A stretch of DNA of 64,000 nucleotides from Sinohyriopsis cumingii (Eukaryota; Mollusca; Bivalvia; Unionida; Unionidae): positions 92,660,951 to 92,724,950 of the forward strand of contig CM068825.1 in assembly GCA_028554795.2 (NCBI GenBank), in the 5' to 3' direction. The translations under genes and the position numbers were made by a program. Under the pieces are notes generated by a model. The model was given only the letters and a program-made list of their open reading frames with translations. It had not been told where the DNA came from and made no database searches. Below, piece by piece: positions 49,970 to 57,828 of the stretch (within the stretch, counting starts at the first letter, position 1; every line of letters starts with the position of its first letter).

Positions 49970-51142
49970 ATGGCTAACATTGGAGAAGCACATTCCGCTA
50001 GACTAGCTCGAGAGCGACTAGAAGCAATAAAAATTTTTCTTCCTGTCCGTGATAGTGTTAAAGAAAAATTACAGGCACGGCAGCAAGCACAAGTTGAATT
50101 CATGGAAGGTACAGAACAATTATTTAAACCCGTTACAACGGCAACTGAAAAAGCTGCGGTGGCCACTGAGCGAGCTTTACTGGGAGAACCTAAGACTTTT
50201 GAAGAGGTGGCGGATGTTGCGGAACGGGAGCGGAGGCTGCGAGAACAAGAAGAACAACGAAAACAAGGTATTCTTCCAACGATAAAACAAACTGCTGCGC
50301 GGACTGAAAAAATTGCTAGAAGAACCAAACAAATAAAAAAGATTTTACGAGATCCAACAACTCAACCTCCATCCGCCGTCGGAGAAATACTTGAAGGTAT
50401 TGGGGAAATTCGTACTGAACTCGCGCCCAAACCAATAACGGAAAATACTGGACTGATTGCAAAATTTAGAGAAGGGTTTGTTGAAGATATCAGAAAAACT
50501 CCAAGAGAAGAACTGCCCAGAAAAATATTAATTGGTATATTTAATAAATCTAGTATCTTAAAACCCGGTTTTGAAACCGTGAATGATGATAATTTTATTA
50601 AATGGATATATCGTATATATAAAAACAAAAAACAAGCCAGAGACGATGATTTAGAATACAGAGGTCTCCTTGAAGAAGTAAAAGAAGTTTATAACGAACA
50701 GGTAAAACAACTAGAATTCTCCCAGCAGAAACCTTCTGCGCCTTTACAACAACAACGGCGGAGGATAGCAGATATTGACCTAGTCCCGTTAAGTGAATAT
50801 GAGGTTGCATCTGAACAAAGTCCACGTGGTCAAAAATCCAAGCCAACTAGGTCGCCGATAATTGGTTTAACAACATCTCCTGAAAGTTTACCGCAAGATG
50901 TTTTAGCCCCAAGAATTGTAGAACAACAACCAAAAACCGGATCTGGTCTAGCTGTTTGTCCTGATAATGTTCTCAATGATGTATCACGGCTAGAAGTTCT
51001 CATCGGAGGAAAACGTGCTGGAAATAACTCTCCGGAAATAATTAATGAAGCGGCTGATATCTGTCAGCGACTATTTCGCGGCGGCATCATGGATACTCAC
51101 ATCTATCGAGAACTTATTGATGAACTCGTGGACAGCGATTGA
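49970..51142 (+). CDS. Viral coiled-coil structural protein, putative
   Basis: 390 codons from ATG at 49970 (context acaataATGG). Residues about 55-125 are rich in Glu, Lys, Arg, Gln and Ala and look helical and coiled-coil; the middle (about 185-235) is mixed; Pro/Gln-rich linkers follow; the last 55 residues include EVLIGGKRAGNNSPEIINEA, a compact helical block. I do not recognise a named family. Its place directly upstream of capsid genes on the same strand suggests a minor virion or scaffold protein (inference). The end is followed by two copies of agcgattgaaagtcg. Confidence 0.7.
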   Translation: MANIGEAHSARLARERLEAIKIFLPVRDSVKEKLQARQQAQVEFMEGTEQLFKPVTTATEKAAVATERALLGEPKTFEEVADVAERERRLREQEEQRKQGILPTIKQTAARTEKIARRTKQIKKILRDPTTQPPSAVGEILEGIGEIRTELAPKPITENTGLIAKFREGFVEDIRKTPREELPRKILIGIFNKSSILKPGFETVNDDNFIKWIYRIYKNKKQARDDDLEYRGLLEEVKEVYNEQVKQLEFSQQKPSAPLQQQRRRIADIDLVPLSEYEVASEQSPRGQKSKPTRSPIIGLTTSPESLPQDVLAPRIVEQQPKTGSGLAVCPDNVLNDVSRLEVLIGGKRAGNNSPEIINEAADICQRLFRGGIMDTHIYRELIDELVDSD

Positions 51143-51164
51143 AAGTCGCAGCGATTGAAAGTCG
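51134..51164. repeat. Short direct repeat after first viral gene
   Basis: agcgattgaaagtcg at 51134-51148 and 51150-51164, the first overlapping the stop codon. Its core attgaaagtc reappears inverted (gactttcaat) after the penton gene at 56965. Confidence 0.8.
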
Positions 51165-51181
51165 ATTAGAGAAATAACTAA

Positions 51182-51193
51182 TTAAATAAAATG
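51182..51193 (+). promoter_or_regulatory. Shared start context ttaaataaaatg
   Basis: The same 12 bases, ttaaataaaatg, span the start codons at 51191 and 53050. Several other viral starts have similar AT-rich leads (aataataataaaaatg, aagataaataatg). This could be a late-type promoter/initiator fused to the start codon, as in several large DNA viruses. Confidence 0.4.
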
Positions 51194-51628
51194 ATCATAC
51201 ATGACTCTCATCATATGACCCGACGAGAGAGAGTGGTAAATTCGCGATATCCTGTTTACAGTGCATATTATGGAGATGGACTTGGAAATGTTATTCAAGG
51301 ATTGTTTACAAGAATAGCTCCAAAGGCGGGACCAATTGCAAAACAATTATCGTCAAAAGCTATTGATGTTATTAGAGATAAAGCTTCTGGTGTAATCGGT
51401 GATGCTGCCGGCAAAGTGTTCACGGCGATCAAGGACAGACTAGCACGATTAATACGCAGAAAGCCCCCGCCGGTAAAATTACCAAGCACTGCGGATATGC
51501 CTGCGAATGTTAGCAAAATAATAAATGAAACTGCAAATCAAAAACTAGCGTCGCTGATACCTTCCAAAGAAATGGAAAAAAATATAGCTTCAAGTTTAGT
51601 AGCGGGAAGTGGTCTTCGTTTTAGATAA
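51191..51628 (+). CDS. Small basic virion protein, putative
   Basis: 145 codons; ATG 51191, with an alternative Met at codon 9. It contains GDGLGNVIQGLFTRIAPKAG, then an Ala/Lys-rich amphipathic stretch and a basic RLARLIRRKPPP, and ends AGSGLRFR. Such short basic, amphipathic proteins next to the capsid gene are usual in adintoviruses and recall adenovirus core or membrane-active proteins, but no specific homology is claimed. It is separated from the capsid gene by two bases. Confidence 0.7.
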   Translation: MIIHDSHHMTRRERVVNSRYPVYSAYYGDGLGNVIQGLFTRIAPKAGPIAKQLSSKAIDVIRDKASGVIGDAAGKVFTAIKDRLARLIRRKPPPVKLPSTADMPANVSKIINETANQKLASLIPSKEMEKNIASSLVAGSGLRFR

Positions 51629-51630
51629 TA

Positions 51631-53007
51631 ATGTATTACAATAAGATGTTTCAGCGCATATCCAACGTAGCATTTGATATGGATAAACCAGTCAGAAAGG
51701 ATGAATCCTTGCGCGATTATCAATTTTATTCCTATGATGCAAAAACACCTAACGCGCCGGGGAGAATTGAGTTTCAAATTCATGATACAAGTAGATATTT
51801 TCTGCCTTGTGAAGCTTTTATTGAAGTCACAGGTAGAATCTTAAAAGCGGATGGTACTGGATACGGAATAGGCGATCGTGTTGGTTTTGTTAATAATGGT
51901 GTGATGGCGTTATTTAGCAAAGCCACATACTCGATTGATGGAAAAGATATTGAGTCGTGTTTGGATAATGTTGACGTTGCCACGACAATACTTGGTCTTG
52001 CAAGATATTCCGATGACTACACAAGATCAGCTGGTCCAACAATGATGTTTGTAAAGGACACATCTGATCATCCCGAAAATAGAAATGTAACGATGAACGC
52101 GGCCGGGGATGCAGTTGCATCCATGAACGAAAATTTCAACTTGGGTTCTGCCGCGCGTCGAGCAATGCTGAGCGGCGAAGAAGAGTTTTCCTGTGCAATT
52201 CCGTTATCTCATACTTTTGGATTTTGTAGAGATGTCCGAAAGGTTATATTTGGTGCCAAACACACAGTAACGCTTGTCAGAAAAAACTCTGATAATGATG
52301 CAATATGGCGAGCTGCTGGAGTTGATCCTGGTCAAGTAGTGTTAAGAAAACTATCTCTGTGGATGCCAACAATGACTCCATCAATCGCTGAAGAACAACG
52401 GTTACTTTCTTTTATGGATCAAGGTGGAAAATCGTTGTTGTCATGGTTAGCAATGACAACAGATAGTACTTCTATCAACGCTCCTGGACTGTTCACGTGG
52501 CAATTGGGATCACAACAGGGAGTATCAGCAGCGCGACATATATTTATCGCGTTTCAGGCAAATTCTAGAATAAATAACCAGGAAGCAAATCCAATGATAT
52601 TTGACACACTTGGAGTTTCTGAAGTTTCATTAAGAATAAACGGACATCAAGAACCCGCTGAGGATATCAATCTAAATTTTGAACAAAATGATGTTGCACG
52701 GGCATATTATCGATTGATGTCTTATGATGGGCGTGATCAAAACGTTGACACTGGGCTGCAGATATCTCAGCGTGATTTTACAACGTTGTATCCGATCTAT
52801 TACTTTTCGTTGGAACATTTGGATTTATTCAGAAAATCTGTCGTCGATATAACTATTCGGGCTCGCCTGGCTCGAGTACCAGCTGCGGCACCACCACTTC
52901 CTGGAGGTGCTAGAGCAATCGCGGTCATACTTTCCGATAAAGCAATGTTACTTGAAGGTGCTGGCGGCCGAATGAGAGTCATTGATGCACCAGTGGAAAA
53001 CCTGTAG
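51631..53007 (+). CDS. Major capsid protein (double jelly roll)
   Basis: 458 codons from ATG 51631, or 454 from the Met at 51643. The N-terminal part has DYQFYSYDAKTPNAPGRIEF, then a beta-rich region with VGFVNNGVMALFSKATYSID and DIESCLDNVDVATTILGLAR. This NNG.M.LF...Y...G..IE.....ATT.LGL pattern is what I know from Polinton/adintovirus hexon-like capsid proteins. The protein would form the pseudo-hexagonal capsomers. Length is normal and there is no internal stop. The stop codon lies inside a palindrome (52994-53015). Confidence 0.85.
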   Translation: MYYNKMFQRISNVAFDMDKPVRKDESLRDYQFYSYDAKTPNAPGRIEFQIHDTSRYFLPCEAFIEVTGRILKADGTGYGIGDRVGFVNNGVMALFSKATYSIDGKDIESCLDNVDVATTILGLARYSDDYTRSAGPTMMFVKDTSDHPENRNVTMNAAGDAVASMNENFNLGSAARRAMLSGEEEFSCAIPLSHTFGFCRDVRKVIFGAKHTVTLVRKNSDNDAIWRAAGVDPGQVVLRKLSLWMPTMTPSIAEEQRLLSFMDQGGKSLLSWLAMTTDSTSINAPGLFTWQLGSQQGVSAARHIFIAFQANSRINNQEANPMIFDTLGVSEVSLRINGHQEPAEDINLNFEQNDVARAYYRLMSYDGRDQNVDTGLQISQRDFTTLYPIYYFSLEHLDLFRKSVVDITIRARLARVPAAAPPLPGGARAIAVILSDKAMLLEGAGGRMRVIDAPVENL

Positions 53008-53015
53008 GTTTTCCA
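52994..53015 (+). terminator. Palindrome over the capsid gene stop codon
   Basis: tggaaaacc-tgta-ggttttcca, nine-base arms; the TAG stop (53005-53007) lies at the loop edge. Part of a repeated pattern at viral gene ends (53440, 53908, 56891). The role is unknown; it could act in transcript 3'-end formation. Confidence 0.5.
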
Positions 53016-53049
53016 AAAGCGCAATTAGATCAACATCATATTAAATAAA

Positions 53050-53445
53050 ATGTCATACAGTCATGTTAATGTGACACTGACTCCTGGTCAGGTGAAGAAA
53101 TTACAATCGAAGAACGCGAGCACATGTGGGACATCAATAACACTAAAACACGATCAGCTAGCGGGTGGTCCAAACAAGATGTCGCTGACTAAAACTCAGC
53201 TAAAACATTTCAATAGCGCGAAGCAATCAACGACTGGAGTTCGACTTGATCTCTCTCCAGCCGCAGTAAAAAATATGGTTAAAACCGGTGGTATATTTCC
53301 TCTTCTCGCCGCGATACCAGCACTGATAGCTGCTGCTGCTCTCGCAGTCGCAAAGGCAGCCGCGTTAGGAGCTGTTGGAACCGCAGCTGGAATGGCACTA
53401 AAGAAAGCCACCGGGAAAGGATACAAAAAAAGGGATCCGGTCTAA
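53050..53445 (+). CDS. Amphipathic minor virion protein with duplicated N-terminal motif
   Basis: 131 codons from ATG 53050. Residues 6-42 (VNVTLTPGQVKKLQSKNAST onward) and 44-79 (MSLTKTQLKHFNSAKQSTTG onward) are two copies of a 'LT..Q.K....A....G..+.L....+...' beta-hairpin-like motif. Then comes a strongly hydrophobic GGIFPLLAAIPALIAAAALA and an Ala/Gly-rich stretch, ending in a Lys-rich tail. This layout is common to a minor protein in adinto/Polinton viruses and suggests a membrane-active or core protein. The stop sits in a small palindrome gtct-a-agac. Confidence 0.75.
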   Translation: MSYSHVNVTLTPGQVKKLQSKNASTCGTSITLKHDQLAGGPNKMSLTKTQLKHFNSAKQSTTGVRLDLSPAAVKNMVKTGGIFPLLAAIPALIAAAALAVAKAAALGAVGTAAGMALKKATGKGYKKRDPV

Positions 53446-53467
53446 GACTACCGGGAACTCCGGCGTC

Positions 53468-53920
53468 ATGGTACCCAAAAAGGTTTTGAAAACACTTCCA
53501 GCATTGAAGCTTCCAGCTTCTAATTTTGATTTACTTAATGCTGCCTCACGGTTACGCATAAAATCCTTCAAAGGTGTATTTATGCGAGATGAATTACCAG
53601 CACGACCGAATAATCCAGAAACAGGAATTATTAATCTTGACAACCGCGAAGGCCCTGGGACTCATTGGGTTGCTTACGCGATCGATCCGCGTGGAATTAT
53701 CTATTTCGATTCGTACGGGCTAGCACCACCAGTTGAATTTCTCAGGTACGTCCAAGGATTTCCAATTCCAGTTTGGCAGTCAACGTTACCAACACAAACA
53801 CTAACCGATCCTCCGATATGCGGTCAAGAGGTTTTGAATGTTCTTGACGAGATAACAAAACATCCAGCGATTCCTCCTCATAAAGTCGTGCATGAATACA
53901 CGTTGAAAAATCATCAATGA
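53468..53920 (+). CDS. Adenain-type maturation cysteine protease
   Basis: 150 codons from ATG 53468. Catalytic residues are visible in order: His66 in EGPGTHWVAY, Asp81 in IIYFDSYGL, Cys118 in DPPICGQEVL. This His-Asp/Glu-Cys order with GTHW and FDS(Y/F)G is the signature of adenovirus-type proteases (C5/C48-like), which cleave precursor virion proteins during assembly. Gln110 before the Cys may serve as the oxyanion residue. Length is typical for adintoviruses. The gene ends in a seven-base-arm palindrome that contains its TGA. Confidence 0.88.
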   Translation: MVPKKVLKTLPALKLPASNFDLLNAASRLRIKSFKGVFMRDELPARPNNPETGIINLDNREGPGTHWVAYAIDPRGIIYFDSYGLAPPVEFLRYVQGFPIPVWQSTLPTQTLTDPPICGQEVLNVLDEITKHPAIPPHKVVHEYTLKNHQ

Positions 53921-53923
53921 TTT
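53908..53923 (+). terminator. Palindrome over the protease stop codon
   Basis: aaatcat-ca-atgattt; TGA 53918-53920 lies in the right arm. Confidence 0.45.
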
Positions 53924-53955
53924 CCAAATTTAAACAACCCCATAACAGATAATGG

Positions 53956-54957
53956 TTGATATTTACGGAAGATCAAGCAGAACCAAGGAAGAAAAAAAAA
54001 GATATTGATTTATCGAAGTATGCGACCAAAGATGAAATTGACAACCTGCTAACGTTAACCGGGATAGACCCAGATGAGGTTGTTATTTTTCAGGACAGGC
54101 ACGGCAAACTAAAAACCAGTAACATTAGGTGGAATGACATAATTCGCATTGTCTTTGGAGCTGTCGCGGACAACATTGTTGTATTCACTGACAGCGGCAG
54201 AATCAGAGATTCGTCGATATCAATTGCGGCGCTGCGAGATGATGCACAGAAAGCTGCCCGGGGGCGTGTAGCGAAGACCGGTGATACAATGACAGGTGAA
54301 CTCAGCATGAACGGTAACAAAATAACCATTCTAAAAAATCCGGAAGGTCCCGAAGATGCCGCAAACAAACAATACGTAGACGTCATTGACGGTAAACTAG
54401 CCACGTTGCGGGCAGAGTATGATGTTCACGTGGGGTCGTTTACAAGACTTCGAAGAAGCTTCGCAAAGGCTGATGAGTCCATTGCTAAGTTCTTTGGAGC
54501 TCCCCCGGTCATCGACATGAAACTTTCTGAAATCAAGACCGACATTGGCACGATCAAACAAACACAGCAAAACATCGTAGCGGGAATTCCTGAGATCGTT
54601 GCCAAAACCAATTTGATTAAAGTCCCCACTGGAGTTACCTCCGGGCATATCACCAACATCGTATTCACGGTATCATCGGGATTCGCAACATGGTCCCGAC
54701 AAAATAATACTATTAAATATACAGCAACAGCCACTGGCGTGTACAGGTTGTCTGTGTTTTCCGCCGCTAAGTTTGAAATATTCACAACGTTTCCCTGGAG
54801 ACATTCCACCGATAAGTATTCCGGGGTTGTAACTGTAATACTAAACAGCGGAAACGAAGAAATATTTATACTTGAAGCCGCAGACGAGAAATTAACCGCA
54901 ACATCTTACTGGTGGTGTTTGGAATTCGTCGCAGAAACACGTCAATTGGTTACGTAA
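53956..54957 (+). CDS. Fibre-like protein with phage tail-fibre motif; start disturbed
   Basis: The long frame is open from TTG 53956 (333 codons), but the only ATG nearby (53952) is in another frame that runs through an A tract (53992-54000) and stops at 54006-54008. The body frame is offset by one base at that tract, so a one-base length change there, real or technical, probably separates the start from the body. Residues 109-142 hold KTGDTMTGELSMNGNK and then ILKNPEGPEDAANKQYVD, the pattern found in phage tail fibres. A helical shaft follows, then a beta-rich C-terminal domain (about 205-333, GVYRLSVFSA) like a trimeric knob. The role would be receptor attachment (inference). Confidence 0.7.
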   Translation: MIFTEDQAEPRKKKKDIDLSKYATKDEIDNLLTLTGIDPDEVVIFQDRHGKLKTSNIRWNDIIRIVFGAVADNIVVFTDSGRIRDSSISIAALRDDAQKAARGRVAKTGDTMTGELSMNGNKITILKNPEGPEDAANKQYVDVIDGKLATLRAEYDVHVGSFTRLRRSFAKADESIAKFFGAPPVIDMKLSEIKTDIGTIKQTQQNIVAGIPEIVAKTNLIKVPTGVTSGHITNIVFTVSSGFATWSRQNNTIKYTATATGVYRLSVFSAAKFEIFTTFPWRHSTDKYSGVVTVILNSGNEEIFILEAADEKLTATSYWWCLEFVAETRQLVT

Positions 54958-54969
54958 ATAATAATAAAA

Positions 54970-55554
54970 ATGAAATCAGCATCAACGACAACACTGTCAT
55001 CAAGCGCCCAGCAATACCGGTATGATCAGGTACGCGAATGGCAATCAACGTTGAAAAACACCATTGACAGATGCGTAACAAAAATAAAAAAATACAAACG
55101 GCGTGTAACCGTGCTAGACACAATAGTGTATTCGGTATCCGTGGTGGTTGCATCCACGGGTGTGCTATTGTCAGCGCTGACACCAGTAACTGCTGCAATC
55201 GCGATCACAATCACAATTTCAGCATCAACGACGATCGCAGGAGTTGCCAACATCATCGCAAAAAAAATATCCTCGTGCGCGATAACAAAACTACACGAGT
55301 ATGAGCGGCTAAACAGCGCGGCCAGCAACGCATACTCGAAATTATCCTCGTTGATATCATCCAGCGTAGACGACAACAACATATCAGATTCCGAATTCAC
55401 GTTGATATCTGGCATATACAACGATTACGAACGTGCGAAGAATTTTAATTTGAAAACGATGAAGATAAATAATGACGGAGATACTTCAAGAGATAGCCGC
55501 AAATGCAACTCCGGTAAGGACCACAATGATATCAGTGTCCTCGACGCAACCTGA
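54970..55554 (+). CDS. Two-helix viral membrane protein
   Basis: 194 codons from ATG 54970. A basic N-terminal helix (KIKKYKRRVTVLD) leads into two adjacent membrane segments, about residues 48-70 and 72-97, then a helical tail with NNISDSEFTLISGIYNDYER. The 'helix - two TM - helix' layout resembles SLATT-like proteins and a protein often found next to the penton in adintoviruses. The last 83 bases overlap the penton gene in another frame, so the C-terminal 27 residues are constrained by both. Confidence 0.7.
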   Translation: MKSASTTTLSSSAQQYRYDQVREWQSTLKNTIDRCVTKIKKYKRRVTVLDTIVYSVSVVVASTGVLLSALTPVTAAIAITITISASTTIAGVANIIAKKISSCAITKLHEYERLNSAASNAYSKLSSLISSSVDDNNISDSEFTLISGIYNDYERAKNFNLKTMKINNDGDTSRDSRKCNSGKDHNDISVLDAT

Positions 55555-56899
55555 ATTCGATATTAATTTTCCAACTGCAATTCCAGTCACCGAAATAGCA
55601 CTGACACAATTACGAGTATATCACAGCTGGCCCAACATCAGGTCGACATCATTTCACGGACAGTTGCCAGATAATTCATTTGTATTTTCATATCAGAATA
55701 GCGCTGATGGCACACCAGATTGGAACGTCATTACACTTCCCACTGGGAGTTATCAGATAGAAGAAATCAACAAAGAAATACAGCGTCAAATAAAACGTAT
55801 CACCGGAAAAGAAGCAAAAATATCAATCACTGCACACGAGCCAACGCTGTCCACGATCATAGAAATCTCAACGCCGGGTTACCACGTAGACATTTATAAC
55901 AGTTCAATCAGAACAGTATTAGGATGGCCTCGAAATCCACCACCGGTACCACCGACACCACCCCCTGCACCCGAAAAATCCGATTATATCACCGACGCGA
56001 AGTCATATCACGGAATTACACCGGTTTATAGGCCGCGTCTGGATGATATAAAAGGTGCAACGGTGGATAGGTGGATCCCGCCTCTTAGCGATGGCGGCGA
56101 TATTGTGTTGACTTTTACTCGTGCAACATATTCAACGGGAGTGGGAGGATTAGGATTTCGTGTTTATCTGAGCGAAATTACTGAATTTTTTAAAACTATT
56201 AATGTGGAACACCGCGCGCAACTAGCGCATCTACGGCAACGCTTCCAAGAACACATTTCCGATGTAACATGTTCACGTGGAGAAATTATTAAGCAAATCG
56301 AAATATTAAATCAGATTGCTGCAGATATGGAATATATTAACCAACGAATGATTCAGGTAGTAACCGACAGTAGCTCCATCATTAAACAACAATTTTTGGA
56401 TAAGTACTCGCTGACCGAAGCTGAACTGCCGAATTTTAAATTACCAGGGTATGTTTCCCCGGTCATCTTGCGAAAATTCGTCACTGATATCGTCGATGAA
56501 TACTTCGATGACATACTTGCACAACACAAACGAATATTGCCACCGCCAACTATCTTAACACACAATAATTCCACCAGCGGTGATGGCAGACATATTTCTC
56601 CGGGCATCGTAGCAATCACTGATGTCGTCGCGGTCAATCTTGTATGTGACGTAATCGATGGTAGCTACAACATAGACACAACAATATCAAATCAAGCCCA
56701 GCAAGGGTTTATACTGTATTCATTTACTCCTAGAGAACCACCTGGATTTTTGATTGTGCAAGAGCCAATCAATCCTGTATTTCTGCGGTGTCATAACCCT
56801 ACGCTGACAAGGATAAATTTTAAAGTCACTGACCAGCAGGGTAGACTTTTGGACCTGCGTGGGGAGACTGTTAGTATTAATTTGCTGGTAAAGTCCTAG
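55472..56899 (+). CDS. Penton / minor capsid protein (single jelly roll, expanded)
   Basis: 475 codons from ATG 55472. The N-terminal half shows QPEFDINFPTAIPV and LPTGSYQIEEINKEIQRQI, and the C-terminal block ILYSFTPREPPGFLIVQEPI then FKVTDQQGRLLDLRGETVSI; these are the start and end of the Polinton penton jelly roll. Between them (about 155-385) lie a Pro-rich linker PPPVPPTPPPAPE and a helical stretch around RAQLAHLRQRFQEH to INQRMIQVV. That makes the protein longer than a simple penton. It would form the five-fold vertices and hold the fibre. The stop lies in the palindrome aagtcc-tag-ggactt. Confidence 0.8.
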   Translation: MTEILQEIAANATPVRTTMISVSSTQPEFDINFPTAIPVTEIALTQLRVYHSWPNIRSTSFHGQLPDNSFVFSYQNSADGTPDWNVITLPTGSYQIEEINKEIQRQIKRITGKEAKISITAHEPTLSTIIEISTPGYHVDIYNSSIRTVLGWPRNPPPVPPTPPPAPEKSDYITDAKSYHGITPVYRPRLDDIKGATVDRWIPPLSDGGDIVLTFTRATYSTGVGGLGFRVYLSEITEFFKTINVEHRAQLAHLRQRFQEHISDVTCSRGEIIKQIEILNQIAADMEYINQRMIQVVTDSSSIIKQQFLDKYSLTEAELPNFKLPGYVSPVILRKFVTDIVDEYFDDILAQHKRILPPPTILTHNNSTSGDGRHISPGIVAITDVVAVNLVCDVIDGSYNIDTTISNQAQQGFILYSFTPREPPGFLIVQEPINPVFLRCHNPTLTRINFKVTDQQGRLLDLRGETVSINLLVKS

Positions 56900-56963
56900 G
56901 GACTTTCGTCGTGAAACGATTTCCGTCCTAAGGACTTTCATCGTGAAACGATTTCCATCTTAA
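56891..56963 (+). repeat. Gene-end palindrome and 32-bp direct repeat
   Basis: aagtcctagggactt (56891-56905) covers the penton stop. Then ggactttcgtcgtgaaacga and onward runs twice (56900-56931, 56932-56963), each with the inner palindrome tcgtgaaacga, and a partial third gactttcaat follows. Confidence 0.85.
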
Positions 56964-56994
56964 GACTTTCAATTAATAATATCATATCATAATA

Positions 56995-57231
56995 ATGTCC
57001 AAAAAATCTTCGAATTACCAACAGTATGATTCCGATGAAGATCTCTCTGACAGTGAAACACAAAGTGTTTGTGAATCACAGCGTGATTCTGACAGTGATT
57101 TTGTTTTCAGTGATGAAGATGTCTCTGACAGTGATTGTGAAACACAAAGTGATTCCGATGATAGTACTGTGGGAAACGCTAACGACATCACCATCAGCGA
57201 CAGCACTGTCATAATAAATTATATTAAATGA
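56995..57231 (+). CDS. Small acidic Asp/Ser-rich protein
   Basis: 78 codons from ATG 56995. Almost entirely Asp, Ser and Glu, with an internal repeat (SDEDLSDSETQSVCESQ and SDEDVSDSDCETQSDSD), then a short hydrophobic end. No family is recognised. Acidic low-complexity proteins can act as DNA mimics or phosphorylated regulators, but that is speculation here. Confidence 0.5.
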   Translation: MSKKSSNYQQYDSDEDLSDSETQSVCESQRDSDSDFVFSDEDVSDSDCETQSDSDDSTVGNANDITISDSTVIINYIK

Positions 57232-57247
57232 ACGCGAAAATAATAGT

Positions 57248-57511
57248 ATGTATCAACACGTGAAATGTTCCATCGTTGACAAGCGCGCGCTTGAAGAATT
57301 CATCCGAAAAATATTTACCGGAAATCATTCCCCGGGCGTTGTTAAAATAATCATCGATAAGTACGGCAATGATGACTTTTTACTGACAGATTTTCAGCTG
57401 AAGCAACTCCGCGAAAACAATATCACGATGATTACTTGTGATGCAGACCAAATCCTCAATGTTGCTCACTCGTGCATTTCACGGGATCATCTCGATAAGA
57501 TACTTCAGTGA
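57248..57511 (+). CDS. Small protein of unknown function
   Basis: 87 codons from ATG 57248, 16 bases after the acidic ORF. Mixed alpha/beta composition with a normal codon spread (ALEEFIRKIFTGNHSPGVVK). No motif is recognised. Same direction and spacing as the upstream genes. Confidence 0.55.
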   Translation: MYQHVKCSIVDKRALEEFIRKIFTGNHSPGVVKIIIDKYGNDDFLLTDFQLKQLRENNITMITCDADQILNVAHSCISRDHLDKILQ

Positions 57512-57828
57512 AAATTCTTTAAAAATATTTTACTTTATATATATTTTTTTACCACTGACCATTTTCCCGATTTCATAACGGTATTTGCTAGTAAAAATCA
57601 ACGAAATCGTCCATTTCACTGGTTTCATAGGGGTATTTGCTAGTAAAAATCAAAGAAATTGTCCATTTTCCTCGATCTGATAGAGGTTTTGCTATGAAAA
57701 CCAACGAAATCGGACAGTTGCATAATTTACACAGTAAAAAAAAAATATTACTTTTTTTTTTACTTTCGATTTCACTTCTAGGTACCCGATTTCACTTCCA
57801 GGTAAAATGCAATCAAGGTGAGGTATTT
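57512..57828. other. AT-rich spacer between convergent genes, with tandem repeat
   Basis: It holds three ~52-bp units at 57559-57713 (tttgctagtaaaaatcaacg) and a doublet of cgatttcacttc near 57768 and 57786. It lies between the + gene ending at 57511 and the - gene ending at 57829. Confidence 0.75.
57559..57713 (+). repeat. 52-bp tandem repeat, three units
   Basis: Units start at 57559, 57611 and 57663, each beginning ccattt and ending gaaatcg(t/g). Units 1 and 2 share tatttgctagtaaaaatcaa exactly. Confidence 0.85.

Noticed and set aside
56353-56637. 94-codon - frame within the penton gene
   Set aside because: Antisense shadow with no independent start context or motif.
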